A stretch of 64,000 nt of DNA from Sialis fuliginosa (GCA_961205875.1 OY540813.1:17207001-17271000); one strand, 5' to 3'; numbered from the stretch's first letter, positions 1 to 12,998 are shown. Program-made: numbers and translations. Notes: a model not told the origin generated them from the sequence alone.

Positions 1-446
1 TCATCCTACGATAAAATATGTCATAACCTTTTTTGTTCATCAGAATCTACAAATTTGTTTACAGGTCCAGTTCTCTAAATGATTTTTTGCATTTATTTTG
101 TAAAAGTTGTAGATACTTTTGTCATTACACATTTTACAGTTTGCATTATAGTTTTTTAAATATTTTTTGCAGTGTTTGACGGGCTATAACTCGTAAACTA
201 AGGGTTTTACGAAATGATGGCTATGAAAAAAATATTGATCATTGAGTTCTAAAAGATTGGCATTTAAGTTTATTTTTAAATATTTATTTACGCAATAAAT
301 GCAAAAAAATCGTTTTTTCGTCAACTCTTTTGCATTATATCTCGTCACCAATTGAAGATAGAGAACTGGATCTGTGAATATAGTGAAATTTGTAGATTCA
401 ATTCTGATGAACAAAAAAGGTTATGACACATTTTATCGTAGGATGA
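1..446. repeat. Foldback/TIR element, left end at window edge
   Basis: Bases 1-80 are the reverse complement of 361-446 with a few mismatches and one small indel, so the outermost 10 bases (tcatcctacg) match the last 10 (cgtaggatga). The interior is A+T-rich with no coding potential. The element may extend further left than the window. It is a non-autonomous inverted-repeat element of unknown superfamily. Confidence 0.75.
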
Positions 447-1042
447 ACGGTTCACGAGATAATTACGTTTAAGGTATTCTCGCTTATGGCGGATTAAGTT
501 CAAGATCATAGATCGCGCCAATTTAATGTAGTACTCATAACACACTCCCAACAATTTAAAATAAACACTGTAGAACAATGCAGAAAAATACCACTTGATT
601 GAACTTGTAAAAATCAACAACAAAAACATTTCGTTACTGACTTCGTTCTAAACCAAATACATTAGTTACATTTTAATACACACGAACAAATAAACTGGAT
701 TAAACATAACAAAGCAGCACTACTTAACCCCCCCCACTCTACCCTCCGTTACACACATATATCCGCACACCCACGCCGCTGCATAAACCGATATAGTACG
801 ACCGCAAGCTGTACTGTATTTATGTACATAACAAAGTGAGATTACCTCAGCAGCGCGCAAGGCGCCCGCCCCAGCGTCTTACCGTGTCGTCAGACTGTGA
901 CACTATAAATTATTTTTACCGTTTTAGTATTACATTCATGTTTGTTTGTGCTTCCAGGATTTGCAAACAGCAGCAACGTCCATAACCGTGCTGGAGATCG
1001 TGAATAACGATCCCGTTTGATTCTAATTTAGGAACTTTGTAA
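447..1042. other. Non-coding; contains a GC-rich patch at 720-905
   Basis: 447-719 is plain A+T-rich DNA. From about 720 to 905 the composition changes: a C9 run, then CpG-containing sequence including gcgcgc and gcgcccgcccc. No open frame of note crosses the patch. A minus-strand cggtaagac could be a cryptic donor. Regulatory DNA or an old GC-rich repeat are both possible. Confidence 0.4.
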
Positions 1043-1428
1043 TTCAGGGCTTCGAACCGGAACTGAACCGAAAACCGGAAAACCGTTATTTTTTGCCGGA
1101 ACGAAAACCGGAACAGAACCGAAATAAAAATATCGGTTTTTACGGTTAAGTACATGTTAAAATACGCGCGTTAACATGATCTTATTTCCCACTTCAATTG
1201 TCGTTCGGACTATCATACAAGTATCATAAAATATTCTAAATTATGGTAGAAATTTTTTTTTTAATACAAATAATTTTTTTGTTTTAATTAATCACCCGGA
1301 GCTGAACCGAAAACCGAAAAAACCGTTATTTTTTGCGGAACGAATACCGGAACCGAACCGAAATATATTTTTTTACTCGAACTGGAACGAAAACCGAAAC
1401 GAAAAAAATAACGGTTCGAAGCCCTGCT
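1043..1428. repeat. hAT-like non-autonomous element with 'aaccggaa' internal repeats
   Basis: The element begins cagggcttcgaaccg at 1045 and ends cggttcgaagccctg near 1427, an inverted terminal repeat of about 15 bases. Inside, both ends are built from degenerate gaaccg-aaaacc units. CAGGG ends are typical of hAT elements. A ctttgta string occurs near both outer edges and may be a remnant target duplication, though it is offset by a few bases. Relatives lie at 50.8-51.1, 51.7-51.9 and 52.65 kb. Confidence 0.6.
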
Positions 1429-2723
1429 TTGTATATCAAGACTTGATCATGCAGACTTCACAAAAAAAAACTTTAACATAAAATTTTAATAAATGTATTA
1501 TTATCGATTTAACCTCATAATTAAGGGTGACCGCATACGTCCGGTTTTCGTATCATATTCCCTGACGCGGTTACCTGATCAGGGAACCTGACAAGTCCCG
1601 CACACGTATTATTGATTGCGTTAGGTTTTAATTTGCTCAGTTCAGTAGTGTTAGTGAGAAATACAACATGGACGGAAACAAACTGAGATTAATAGGGTTT
1701 CTTCGGAACCCTAATAAGCAAAGTAAACTTACAAAACGAAATGTTGGACAAGAGTGCGCGCGCACTCTTGCGGTATTCTGACCAAACAACTTTAAAACGT
1801 CACTAGTGACATATATTGAAAGGGATGCTCAAATCACTCGGACAACAAATAGTTCGATAATAATGTAACTAAAATAAACAGGAAAAAGTAGCTTACCTTT
1901 CTAATCTTTAATACAATCCTGTTTATAAAAATTCTAAATATTACATCGCAGTGGTCAAAATCACTTTAAAAAAAATGTAAATCTCTGTAAATGACTATAA
2001 AAACACCTAGAACTTTTTGTCGGTGTACTTTTCATGACAGGAGACTTGACAACTGATAATGGCTCTGCGTACTCTTGTACAACGCGCACTCTTGCACCAC
2101 CCTACCCTACCTATATCTAAACAAACCAATATAGGTCATATTTCAATAGATACACTACACCATCTTCAGAGTTAATCTGAAACTTTTCGTTGTATAGATA
2201 AGAGTATATATCACTCAGCGTTTATTGTAAATAATATTCAAATACAATATGAAGAGAGAAACATTCGCACAGATATAGTTTTTCCAGTTTCATCGAAAAA
2301 CAGTCGGCGTGTGAAATAATGACCACATTATTCTTTATTTCTTTTTGTATTATTTTCATAAACAAACAAAAAACTTTGCACCGCTTTGTTTGCCGATGAA
2401 AACACTAAGGAAAAGAAGAATTTGAATCAGAGAGATATATGTGTATTTTTAGACTTGGTCATATTTTATTTCACCCGCATTAAATATTTAACATTTTCGA
2501 CACCGTGTTTGTGTTCCAATGTCCACACACAAGCAAACAAACATATATGTATGTGTGTGATCGGAAACACAAGCATTCCAGTGTTTATTAATATTTCTAT
2601 CTTATACGAGTTTACGATGTACTACAAGAAATTTATTGAAATGATGGAAAATAATCGCACAATCATAACATTAAATATATATGTACTACTTAATACTTCC
2701 TTTTTCACATTTATCTATAACTA
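1429..2723. other. Non-coding, A+T-rich, with small palindromes
   Basis: This holds a short hairpin (agggtt...aaccct) near 1696-1714, a 22-bp perfect palindrome at 1749-1770, and a second copy of cgcgcactcttgc near 2081. A frame of 112 codons at 2386-2724 is low-complexity A+T translation with no family resemblance and is not called a gene. Confidence 0.4.
1749..1770. repeat. 22-bp perfect palindrome
   Basis: The sequence from 1749 to 1770 equals its own reverse complement (caagagtgcgc and mirror). The half-site gcgcactcttgc recurs around 2081-2093. Such motifs can be binding sites or transposon centres; no function is claimed. Confidence 0.7.
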
Positions 2724-2940
2724 GCTGATACCCGCGGCTTCGCTCGCGTGGATTTTGAAACTAATTACAAACTTGCATACGTGACATGGTGTGAAATATT
2801 TAATTTTTCCTTTATTTGTTTTTTATTGACTACACAAAATCGTAAATATCTCGGCTCCTATGCAATATATGGGGTTGTTTTCCCCCGTGAAACCCCCTCC
2901 CCCGTAGTATTTTTCCCGAAATGCGGATTTTGGTAATTAA
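2724..2940 (+). repeat. Family A retroposon fragment, rearranged
   Basis: It starts with the head acccgcggcttcgctcgcg in plus orientation. From about 2835 it runs into a core (aaatatctcggctcctatg, then cccccgtg and gtatttttcccg) that is the reverse complement of 7870-7950. Head and core are therefore in opposite orientations. Confidence 0.6.
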
Positions 2941-5900
2941 ATTGATTAAATAAAAAAAGAAGCCCGTCAATCACAAAAACAGTAAACCTTGCTCTTATAG
3001 CTGCCATGACTTGTACCAGTATCTTATTAAGAAATAATAATTTGTAAATTACATTATCTAATAAGAATGAAATATAAAAATAAAATAAATTAATTATTCT
3101 CAGTTTGAGTACCACTGTTTCAACCAATCAAACATGAGTTAAATCAATAGACAATTGTATCGCTGTGAAAATTTGAGTGTGTCAACCACAAATTGGAACT
3201 CGACATCAAAAGAATTGTTAGAGTAGTGGACATTGAGATAATATAAACAACCCCTAATTTTGCAGTTTTACAACAAACGTTTATGTATTTATGCTACAGA
3301 ACCGTATTAAGAATGTTTTGAATTTGCATATACATTGATATATATGTTAAATATGTAGAAAAAAAAATATATTTTCTGTTTTATCATGGTACCTATACAA
3401 AAAAAGGTATTGATTATGTAACGTATGCTTTCTTAATTAACTAGAAGTAAATGTGTTTTACATTGTATGTACATTCAAAATTAAAATGTTTAAATGATTA
3501 ATAACTAGCGATTGTTAGAACAAAGCACGTATGTGGCAAAAATAGGCTATAAACTTGTGGCTTTGTAAGTGTTTTAACAGTAGATATAACATTAAATAAA
3601 ACTAACAAATTCTTAAATGTCAGTTGTCGATATGACCTTTGATATTTTCATAAATATCTCTTTCAAACTTCTATACTTATTTTTAGACTATAATATCGAA
3701 TGAATGTTAGAATACTATTTTTTAATCATAAAATTAGAAATACATATATATGTACGTGAATACTAATATAAAAAAATAAAAAATTAAATTGAATTTGTAA
3801 AATTTCAAAATTACAAGAAAACTTTATATATTCAAATTCATAACATTCAGTGTTCATGTTTTTATATTTCTCCATAAACCGGTGAAAAATGTTTCACAAA
3901 CCGACGTTTGATAAGCAGTAGAATGCATGTACATACCTTGGATTTTCAACAAAATAGTATTTGGAATTTGCTATCTGTTAAAAATTCATATACCCTCTAT
4001 ATCCTTTTAAAATGATGGCTTTATGCTATATGTTCAGAAGGCAAAATAAGTTACTCCACAAAAATGAATAAGAGATTAATATGTATATACATTATACATG
4101 TACCTATATATTTAATTATATCTTTTGGTAACGCATATGTGACCATCTAATATCTTTTCCATTGTGATTATGACTGCATTTAGGTATCAATTTCTACAAA
4201 ATTGATAGAACCGAATTTTCAGACAAAATAATTTCTTTATTGTAAAGCATAAGTTTTAATTGGCAAAGTAATAAATCAATTTTAACTAAAAAAATCTTAA
4301 ATTACTAAAATATAAAAAATGTATAATATAATGAATGTATGTCATATAATAAATGTTTCAAAGAAAAATATTATATTGTCAATTTTCTCGTGTCAGCAAA
4401 AATTCGTAAAATCACTGCGTTGTAGAGATAACCCTCCACAACTCGCGTCACAGCGACGCATGGAGATAAATCTCTGCAAATATAAATTAAAAAATAACAA
4501 CTACACCACTTGTAGGTGAACCAGAAATAAAAACAATGTCCGGCAAAAATCGTCGGTTGTCGTACATCACTTGGTTTCAGTACTAAACGATTTATTTTCT
4601 TTTTTGATGGTATCCATTTGAATTGTTGGATTATTATCTTTCCATTTCATCCTTTCTGAAAAATATTATTTCTTTTTGTACTTGCTTCATTGTGATGAAT
4701 CTTATTGATTATACGTACATTCACAAAGAAAATAGCCTTAGTCATGATTCTTAAGAAAATTATAGATTGAGTATTATTTCATATATATTTTTTTACTCCT
4801 ATAAGCAAATATAAATATAATTATTTTTAGTTCTTCCTCGTACTAAATTCACGAAATGCAGTTAATTATAATTATTGAACAATTAAATAATACACCTCAA
4901 ACTTATTTTAATACAACTAATAAATCCCGTCCTAATGCAAGTTATATTCTTACATAAATATAAAGATATCTACTTCTATCTTTTTAAATCGATAAAACAC
5001 GGAACACTTATATAAGGCGACTATCTGACTGCCTGTTTATCTGCATGTCTGGCCGTAAACCATTTGATCTAGCGAACTAAATTTTCCAAAATATAGAATG
5101 CAATAAATCAAAAACAGACACGAATTTATTTTCCAAACAATCGAATTGTGAGGAGAATGTTCTCATAATAAAAATTATCACCCTAACAAGTGGGATATAA
5201 AATAAAAGCTTGAGAAACATAAATATATGATCAGTAATTTTTATACCATATATAGAGATCTCCAAAATTATAACAAAACGTTGTCACCCACATAAAAACT
5301 CAAAAATATCACTAGATAAGGAAAGACTATGGATACATAACAACCAATGCTAGTCCATATATGAAACTGTTACCAAAATTTTACAGCGGCCATCTTTTAT
5401 TAAATGTCACAATCGTCATTTCAATGCATATTATCCCAGAAGTATCAGTTGAAAATGTAAAATATGGAAATATGTTTTAAATTACAAATAGATATATCTC
5501 TATTGATCAATTATCACTGAAATATTTTTGAAGACAATATAAAACATTTAATATTAATTAATTTTATAATTCAGAACCATTGATATTTTTTTAAAATCTG
5601 AATGATACGCCAATGACTCGGGGAGCGATTTTTCGTAGAGTGATGTGGTAACAACGCTAGGTAATGTGTTATTTGTCCTTTATCTTTCCTTGTCTAAGGT
5701 ATAATCAATTACAAAAAAAAACTATCAGACACTGTAAAGTACGATCTGGCACCGGCACAATCGCGCGAACCGACACGATGATTTTAATAATTGACACTAA
5801 TTGCGCGATGCTTGATTTACAAACACACATTCACACACTTGACCCATATTTATATGTACTGTAACAAGAATTTATTAAAGCAATTTGACATATTGTTATA

Positions 5901-6364
5901 GTAATAAAATAAAAACTAACTTAAAGAAAACGAGAATCATATCATAAAATATTATTAAGAACCATCTAATATATTTCAATATAATATTACATCAACGAAT
6001 CAACAATATACGAGACCTTCGTGGACCATACAAAATGTAATAAAATCTTATAGTTATATTTGTAAGTGGGAACTAGATCAATGGAATACATTGTCCGTTT
6101 TTATATTTAACTGTAACACACATACACATCTCGAGACGCAGTTTCTAGAAGAATTATAGCCACTATGTTTACAACATGTTTTTTTCGCGTTCGTATTAAA
6201 AAAATTGTCTAACAAAAGAACATCTACTTTAATATGAATGGCATATAAATTGAAACGGACTTTTTCTTTTGGACATTAAATCTATATAATATATGATTTT
6301 ATTTTAAACACAATAGTACCTACTTTGAGTAATTTACTTGCATAAAAAATGTTTCCCTGTTAAA
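2941..6364. other. Non-coding A+T-rich DNA
   Basis: No coding, RNA or clear terminal-repeat structure is visible. A slightly GC-richer unique patch lies at about 5600-5810 (atctggcaccggcacaatcg and neighbours). Small GC-containing patches are also at 4420-4560. Open frames here are short and low complexity. Confidence 0.4.
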
Positions 6365-6560
6365 AGACAAAATAGCAACACGGTGTTTTTTTGTTGTTGA
6401 CAAAATGACCTAACCTATACATTTTTAATTACGAACTATTTTAAAAACACCCTATTTTTGTTGTAAATGTACCATTATCAGTATTTATACAGCAACACGG
6501 CGTTTTAAAACAATTGTATTTAAAAATGTATGTTTTGTTGCTATTTTTTGGTTTAAACAC
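6365..6560. repeat. Small MITE-like element with agcaacacgg ends
   Basis: aaaatagcaacacggtgttt near 6369 is mirrored by ttttgttgctatttttt near 6534. An internal copy of agcaacacgg lies near 6491, and tacatttttaa/ttaaaaatgta arms lie within. Boundaries are approximate. Confidence 0.45.
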
Positions 6561-6589
6561 GCTATTTGAATAAACAAATAATTTGCGTA

Positions 6590-7030
6590 GTGGCAAAGTT
6601 TATAGGGTCCTGATTGTAGACCTACGGAACCTTAAAAATTGAATATTAAAACCCAATTGTTTATAAATTAAATTGTTTAAACTATAAAAAAGCAACCATG
6701 GGTGCCACAAGACTTTATTATACGTTGCACAGAATGTACAATTTCTAATTATTATATATAATTGAATGGGACATAAATTACAGATAATAATATTCTCGAT
6801 ATATCTGTGATCTAATTTATTTTCTAATTCGCACTGTTTCAAAAATAATTTTAAAATATTAAAAATTGATACAAATCAACATCCGTTTCCGGTTATACGA
6901 TCGTTTTAAAAAAAGATGGTTGTCTTCCCAGGTAAAAATGAATTCTTAATATAAAATTTCACTTATCTACATATAATTTATCGTTTTTGAGTTATAGCGT
7001 CTACAGACCGACTTACAGTAATCCAATTGA
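6590..7030 (+). repeat. Family C retroposon-like repeat
   Basis: This aligns by eye with 21405-21725 and 54370-54610, sharing ctaattcgca, the ttcttcccag region, ataaaatttcac and the tail agcg-tacagaccga. Its left part (tagggtcctgattgtagac) matches 33885-33905. No coding frame survives. The 6600-6842 minus-strand frame is a shadow of the repeat. Confidence 0.55.
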
Positions 7031-7779
7031 CTCAAAACCCATGTAGAAGAAGAAGAATTTAACAATAAAAATGCATCATAATAATTCAATATTTATAACG
7101 TATTTCAAAACCACATCAAATAAAAAAAAACATTAACAATATTTTAAAACTGATATAAACATCAAAAATAAATCAACTAGCCATATTCTGATACAACAGA
7201 ATATTGATTAATATGTCACACGAGACTTGTTTTACAGATATTAAAGTCAGTTTAAACACCAATTCGTCATTGTTACAAACAATAATTGAAAACAAAATAA
7301 CGGTCGTTAGTCTGGCCGCGGTAACGTACACCCATTTACTTTACCCTGGTTATTCAACAGCTAACAATAAGGGTTCGAACTATAGGTACTCTAATTAACC
7401 GATCTAATAGCCAGAAAAGGAAGCATGGGTATATTTTGTAACTACGGATAATGTAAAGAAATGTAAGTGTTATTGTACTTTTAAATTGTAATAGTTGTTA
7501 TCGAACATTCGGACACATTATTTGTAATTTTCTTTGATTTGAGAAAATTAAGATACCGATCTATTTCGAAAGTTGTTGTTAGATTATACTTATTATTAGA
7601 TGTTTCTTGACATCCAAGTCAAGCAATATTTTTACTTTTATATTTAATCAACATATTACCAAAATATACTGTTTTATTGTTTTTATAATATATCCAACTT
7701 CAAAGGACTAGAGAGTTGAAACAAAAACCATTTTTCATATTTTTTTCGTTGCTTTTGGTTACATATGTATATGAATATT
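7031..7779. other. Non-coding A+T-rich DNA
   Basis: Nothing is recognised. A small patch around 7300-7385 is less A+T-rich (gtctggccgcggtaacgtac) without a supporting frame or structure. Confidence 0.35.
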
Positions 7780-8143
7780 AGCGGCCATGCCCCAGTTTTG
7801 CACGGTAGTTAATATTTTACCCCCTGTCACATAAATATAGAATATTGTGATTAGTTTCATTAGATCCGTCGGGAAAAATACCACGGGGGTGGGAGTTTTA
7901 GGGAGAAAAACAACCCCCTATCTCACATAGGAGCCGAGATATTAACGATTTTTTCCGACTTGATTTACTATTATCGTCATTGCTTATTCATTATGTTACC
8001 TAACGTAACAAAATATATGCTAAAATTTGGCCAGAGAATATATCTATGAATTTAAAAAACACGTAAATCGAGTTATAAGCGCACAAACAGACAAACAGAC
8101 AGACTTAGAGACGTTGAGCTTTATATATATAGATATAGATTTT
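7780..8143 (+). repeat. Family A retroposon, 5'-truncated
   Basis: Plus-sense core: gggaaaaataccacggggg, aggagccgagatattaacg, then ttttccgacttgatttac. Next come acctaacgtaac and the conserved 3' tail acgtaaatcgag...gcgcacaaacagacaaacagacagac. It ends gacgttgagctttat with a TA-rich tail. The same tail order occurs at 25571-26013 (minus) and 30917-31132 (plus), so this is a 3'-anchored retroposed family. Confidence 0.65.
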
Positions 8144-9184
8144 TTAACGATTAACAGGAATACTGTACTTTATCAAAACGCTGTCCTAATATAATTTTAA
8201 ACGATGTTTAAAAAGTAAAAAATCGTACAATTTAAAGAAATCCTGCTAACGACCCACAAATTATACGTCATCAAAAGCAATACAAAAACCATGAAAAGAT
8301 GAATCCATTAAATAGTTTTTTAGTTTGAAAAAAAAATACAAATCCGGCTCTTTGCAGCTGAAATAACTTGTATTTAAGATGTAAGTATACTTTAAATAAT
8401 TATTAAACAAATAATAAAAATAAATGAACATATTTTAGAAATACAAACATATACGTGTGAAACTTTTTTAAATTTGACAGTATCAAAAATTCTAGAATAT
8501 ATTTTTAGACCTTATCCAAATAATCAAGTGGGATGTGAATATTTTTAAACTAAGCTTTCACATGCACAGGATCTCTTTCTAGAAATCAATATTTAAACGA
8601 GAACGCGCGGTAAGAAATACTGCCAGTTGTTGTTTTGTAGCGCGTTTTCACGGTTACTTGAACTGTTTTCAATGGAAAATAATGAATGGCTCGTTACCAT
8701 TGCAATAATATAATCTTTTAATAAGGCGTTTGTAAAATATAATTCCAAGAAAATAGAAGAAATATCTTTAGTCTACTATATGTGTCATCTAAAAATAATT
8801 CCTTTTAGTATCAATAATTTTTGTACTTATTTATGGTAATACAAATTCATAGAAATAAAATATAATATTATACTATTCAAATTTTTTTTACTAGTTTTTT
8901 TTTAAACTTAATACCAGAATCATTTTGCGAAATTATAAAAACATAATTTGAGGCGCTCTGCGCCCTCACAGACCTAATAAAACTAAAAAATCAACCAAAA
9001 AGTGGTTTTAAATTATATGTTTTATAAAGCGTAACAGAAAAAAACTACACGTAACCAAAAATATATCTGTATTGGTATATTTCTAGATAAATAAAAACTT
9101 TGTAATTCCCTTATGAGATACATATGTATATATACAACTATCATTATTCAAAAAATATACGGACATTAATAAATAGATATGAGA
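8144..9184. other. Non-coding A+T-rich DNA
   Basis: No structure is seen apart from a short GC hairpin near 8951-8968 (gaggcgc...gcgccctc). Confidence 0.35.
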
Positions 9185-9327
9185 ATAGCCGGGCATCGAC
9201 ATTCCAAGCTCTCAGACCCACGTTGAGCTTTGAGAAAGAAAGGGGTGGGGCGAAGAATGGACGTCGTAGACCGCGGTTGGGGAAAAGAAGATATGGCGAG
9301 CAGCGGAATAAAAGATTCAACAAATAA
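9185..9327. other. GC-richer unique patch of unknown nature
   Basis: About 140 bases, purine-rich on the plus strand (gagaaagaaaggggtggggcg), stand out from the surroundings. A plus-strand frame reads an Arg/Lys/Gly-rich string to a TAA at 9325-9327. It has no recognisable domain, and low-complexity purine DNA gives such peptides by chance. It could be a degraded exon, regulatory DNA or an old repeat. Confidence 0.3.
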
Positions 9328-9344
9328 ATATATGTGAATGTGTC

Positions 9345-9442
9345 CTATATATGTATGTATTCATGTATGTATGTATTTATGTATGTATGTATGTACATAT
9401 GTGTGTAGTATGTGCGTATGTATGTATGTAACTATGCATATG
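9345..9442. repeat. Imperfect (ATGT)n microsatellite
   Basis: Units of tatg are repeated with interruptions (tatttatg, acatatgtg). Similar tacatacatatg stretches are scattered elsewhere in the window. Confidence 0.85.
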
Positions 9443-10506
9443 TAAACACGTACGAATTGTCAGCATAGAGAAGCATTATTTCGAAAAAAATAATAATGAT
9501 AAAATTGAAAAAAAAAGGTTTTTATTTTGGTAATAAGCAAGATGCCTAATTTTTAAAAACTATTTTATGATGATCTTACGTGTCTCTTATTTCCAAAAAA
9601 ATGCATATTTCTGCAGAAAATAAAAGTTTAATCACAAAAATTGACGCTTTTAAAACTAATTTTGAATTTGACGCCAAAAAGGTTGCAGGTGTCATGGCGC
9701 TTTTTTGACGTCACGCCTATGTAAACACTCCTTGTCAACTATAATAAATCCTTGTTCCATCGCTAATGTTTCTCGGTTTTACTTTTGGTAACACAAAACT
9801 GAGCAAATTGATAATTTAAAACCACAAAATAATTTATAAACAGTGCAGATATTAATGAAACAAAAATTACGTTTACGTAGCCGTGATGTCATCCACTCTG
9901 ACTGGTGTTTTATCAAACATGGCGGATTGCTGTATTTTGCGTTTTTATTTTAACAATAATCATATTAATCTCGCTTTTAATCTAAAAATAAATACATTTT
10001 TTAGAATCTTTTTAACTTAATGCTAGAATAACTACCAACACTGCCTATTTAACTTATTTTTTAATTTCAATAATAACAAAAGTAGCAGCAATAAATTACT
10101 TTGTTTCCACGATCATCCTGTATATGTTTATCTGCACCCTACAATTCAAGAATAGAGTATTGGGTGTTTCTAAATGTTAAAACGACGTAGCGTCAAAATA
10201 TTATACAGAGTGAATTAATACACTTGTCGGAAATGGAAGTAGTCGATAAAGAAACAGAGTAACTTCTTTCATAATTATCTCACACATGAAGATTACAGTG
10301 ATATCAACAGTTTTCTCTGCATTTGCTACTTATGTTTCTATTCTGGTGTTTCATAACATTTCCGGAATTATAAATTTATACTTTTTTGTATGTTGGTACT
10401 ACCGTAAAATCTAAGGCTTTCCAGTTTATGTTTTTATGTATGTGGGTGCTTTTTGACTGCTGACAATGAGCTTATCAACGTCAACATTATTTGTATTATA
10501 TCATTA
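9443..10506. other. Non-coding; possible unclassified repeat at 9660-9960
   Basis: 9660-9960 holds ggtgtcatggcgcttttttg, tgacgtcacgcc, cgtgatgtcatccac and tcaaacatggcgga. The style resembles dispersed repeats, but clear terminal repeats are not visible. The remainder is plain A+T-rich DNA. Confidence 0.35.
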
Positions 10507-10912
10507 TTAGGGTTCCGAAGAAACACTTTGTCGTATGTCCGTGTGTCTGTATCAGTTAAAGCTAAATATCTCGTAAACAATATAAGCTAGATATTTAATT
10601 TTTTTACTGAACTTGTAAAGTGATGTCCTCTAGCAAAAAATGTAAAAATAAGTTTTTTATACCAAGGCATATGGCACGTCAAAATGTATAACCAAAACAG
10701 TGGAATTTCTCTCCTTATTTTTTCGAAATCAAAAATGGCGCCTGCAAGGGGTTATTAAGCAAATAATAAAAAAAATTATACCAAGACGTATGGGGTGTAA
10801 AAATAAAGATCTCAATCAGTAGAATTTGACCCATTTTTATATTTTTCTAACTCAAAAATGAACCTGTAAGTGGCTCCAAACAATCCACGTAGTACATACT
10901 TCGGAACCCTTA
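10507..10912. repeat. Family E inverted-repeat element with internal duplication
   Basis: Ends are ttagggttccgaag (left) and cttcggaacccttat (right), an inverted repeat of about 14 bases. Next to the left end is gtatgtccgtgtgtctgta, then aaatatctcgtaaacaatat. The core ttataccaagg-atatgg...atggcgcctg occurs twice, about 119 bases apart (from about 10657 and 10776). Related pieces lie at 24425-24790 (minus), 33730-33920 and 56080-56260. Confidence 0.6.
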
Positions 10913-11384
10913 TGGCATACACCCGTGTATGTCTTGACCGAATTATTTAATATAATTCTTATTGTATTGTATTAACATACTACGAAACAAATTTTATTTT
11001 ACTCTGAACATTTTTGTATCTACGACACTGTATTCAAGTTAGTATGTATTTACATATCCGTCCCAGATTCATAAATATCTCTAAGAATGTCTTCCACTTT
11101 TCTTACATGATCTTGAAAGATTGGATAGATTATAATGTCTAAAAATATGTACATTTGTATGTATATACATTATTGTACATATTGCATAAATATATCTGAA
11201 TGTTTATATTTACTTTTAGAAATACTAGCACTTTAGACTCGGTGTTACCTAGGGGTATAAATTTAATCTGTAATAAACTTATTAACACTTATCGCTAACT
11301 ATTTATGTAGCGTTCGCGAAGATATTATAACTCTCCGACGATTATTTTTTTCCGACAATTTATATACAAACACTTTCTTCGTGA
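10913..11384. other. Non-coding A+T-rich DNA
   Basis: Nothing recognised. Confidence 0.35.
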
Positions 11385-11640
11385 AACACTCTACTCATTA
11401 GTGAAAACCGGAATAAAATCCATTCGGTAGTTACTGAGAAAATTGTGCACAGACAGATTCGGCGAGGGACTTTCATTTACACTATATGTAAAGCATACTT
11501 CATTACTCAGATCTTTGAGACGAAACAAACTGTTAATAATATTTGCTGCATTAATTCTCAGTAACAAATACGGTAGTAAAAAATTGTACTGTTTATTATA
11601 ATTAATTGTTGCAGAAATGATCAGAAAAAGTACCACTTGG
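11385..11640 (-). repeat. Retroposon tail fragment (family F)
   Basis: On the minus strand it contains gaatctgtctgtgcacaat, ctcagtaactaccgaa and tggattttattccggttttc. It matches the plus-strand piece at 55665-55715. The minus frame across it has no domain and is judged a shadow. Confidence 0.45.
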
Positions 11641-12998
11641 TATTTAGTATGTAATGATGCATCATACCACCATTTTTGGATGTTTTACAATTTAATTTTG
11701 CCTAGTGTAGTACCCTATGTGGATAAATAAAATTGTGTGCAACTTGGGTAAAAATAAGTAATGTTTTTGTTCCCGTGAGAGTTAATAGTCAGTGACATAA
11801 TAAAATAACAAGAAAATAAATACTAGAATGTCAAGATAATAAATATATGAACGTAAAGTGGTGAAGGCGCCGAGTACAGTTTTTATTAGTGTTATTTATA
11901 CGTACATTATTCGATTTACTAGCATTTAGATTTAACATATTATTATAATCTCTGCTGGTCTACACAATGGAGTTAGTCTTTTTGTAATGCGCATTTCAAA
12001 TTGGAAGACCGGATTTAATTATAATTAGGTCGTGAGTTATATTAAATAATATACCGGTGAAATAATTTTTCTATTCTCAAAAAAAATATATTTTTTTACC
12101 ATTTTAATTACAAGCACTAAACTTTAACGCCCTTATCCTAAAAAAATATTTGACCTTGAATTGAATTTAAACTTTAATAAATAATTAAAATTACATAACT
12201 ATACGAATGTATATTAATAAAAATGCGATAATAACGATTATATAGAATATATATTTTTATAACATTTCAATGCCAGTTAATGTAAGGAAAACATTATTTT
12301 AATACATGGAGTACTGGAGTTCTCTAGTAAGGACCTTTCATGTTCATACGGAAAACATTTTATAAAATAAACAGTACGGAACAATTGAAACCGCGACAAA
12401 ATGGTTGCCACTTTGATATAATAATATGTATCCTGTTTATTTAAAATAAAACAAACATAAGACGTATTTTAAAAATGAAAGAAAATTTACCACCCTTACA
12501 TCATTATGACAGTAACGAAATTTGATATCTACATTTAATATTTCTTTTATCAGGACTGTGTCGACACTTTAAACGTTGTGGCGTTTTTCATATATAACGT
12601 CAAAATCATCCCATAACAAAAAAGGAAAGTAATGAAAATTGGCAGAGATAATGTAATAAAATGACTGTTCTAGAAACTCAAGAAAACTAAGGGTTGTCAC
12701 TACTAATAAATTTCGTCTAAATGTCTCAGTTCGTTAGCAGTAAACAAAAATAAACTAAATGGGCAAAATTTATTGTATGTACTCGAAAATGAGTCTGTAC
12801 AACTTAATGTTAAACTAGCAGAAACATGTTTTGAATATATGTATATTACTGTATATTTCTATAAATATTTATTTTGCTTTTTCGCAATATTGAAGATACG
12901 GAAAGCTTTGTGATCGTTTTAAAATGAGAAAAAAATATTCTCCGATTTCAAAATTTTAAATTTATATTTCTGTTTTAGGTCAAAACAAACACTTTTCC
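11641..12998. other. Non-coding A+T-rich DNA
   Basis: No gene, repeat boundary or RNA structure identified. Confidence 0.35.

Noticed and set aside
2386-2724. 112-codon plus-strand ORF
   Set aside because: Composition is what A+T-rich DNA gives by chance, no domain is visible, and it runs up to a retroposon head; no promoter or splice context.
9345-9442. CRISPR-like or satellite array
   Set aside because: Units are 4-base microsatellite repeats without spacers; the organism is a eukaryote.
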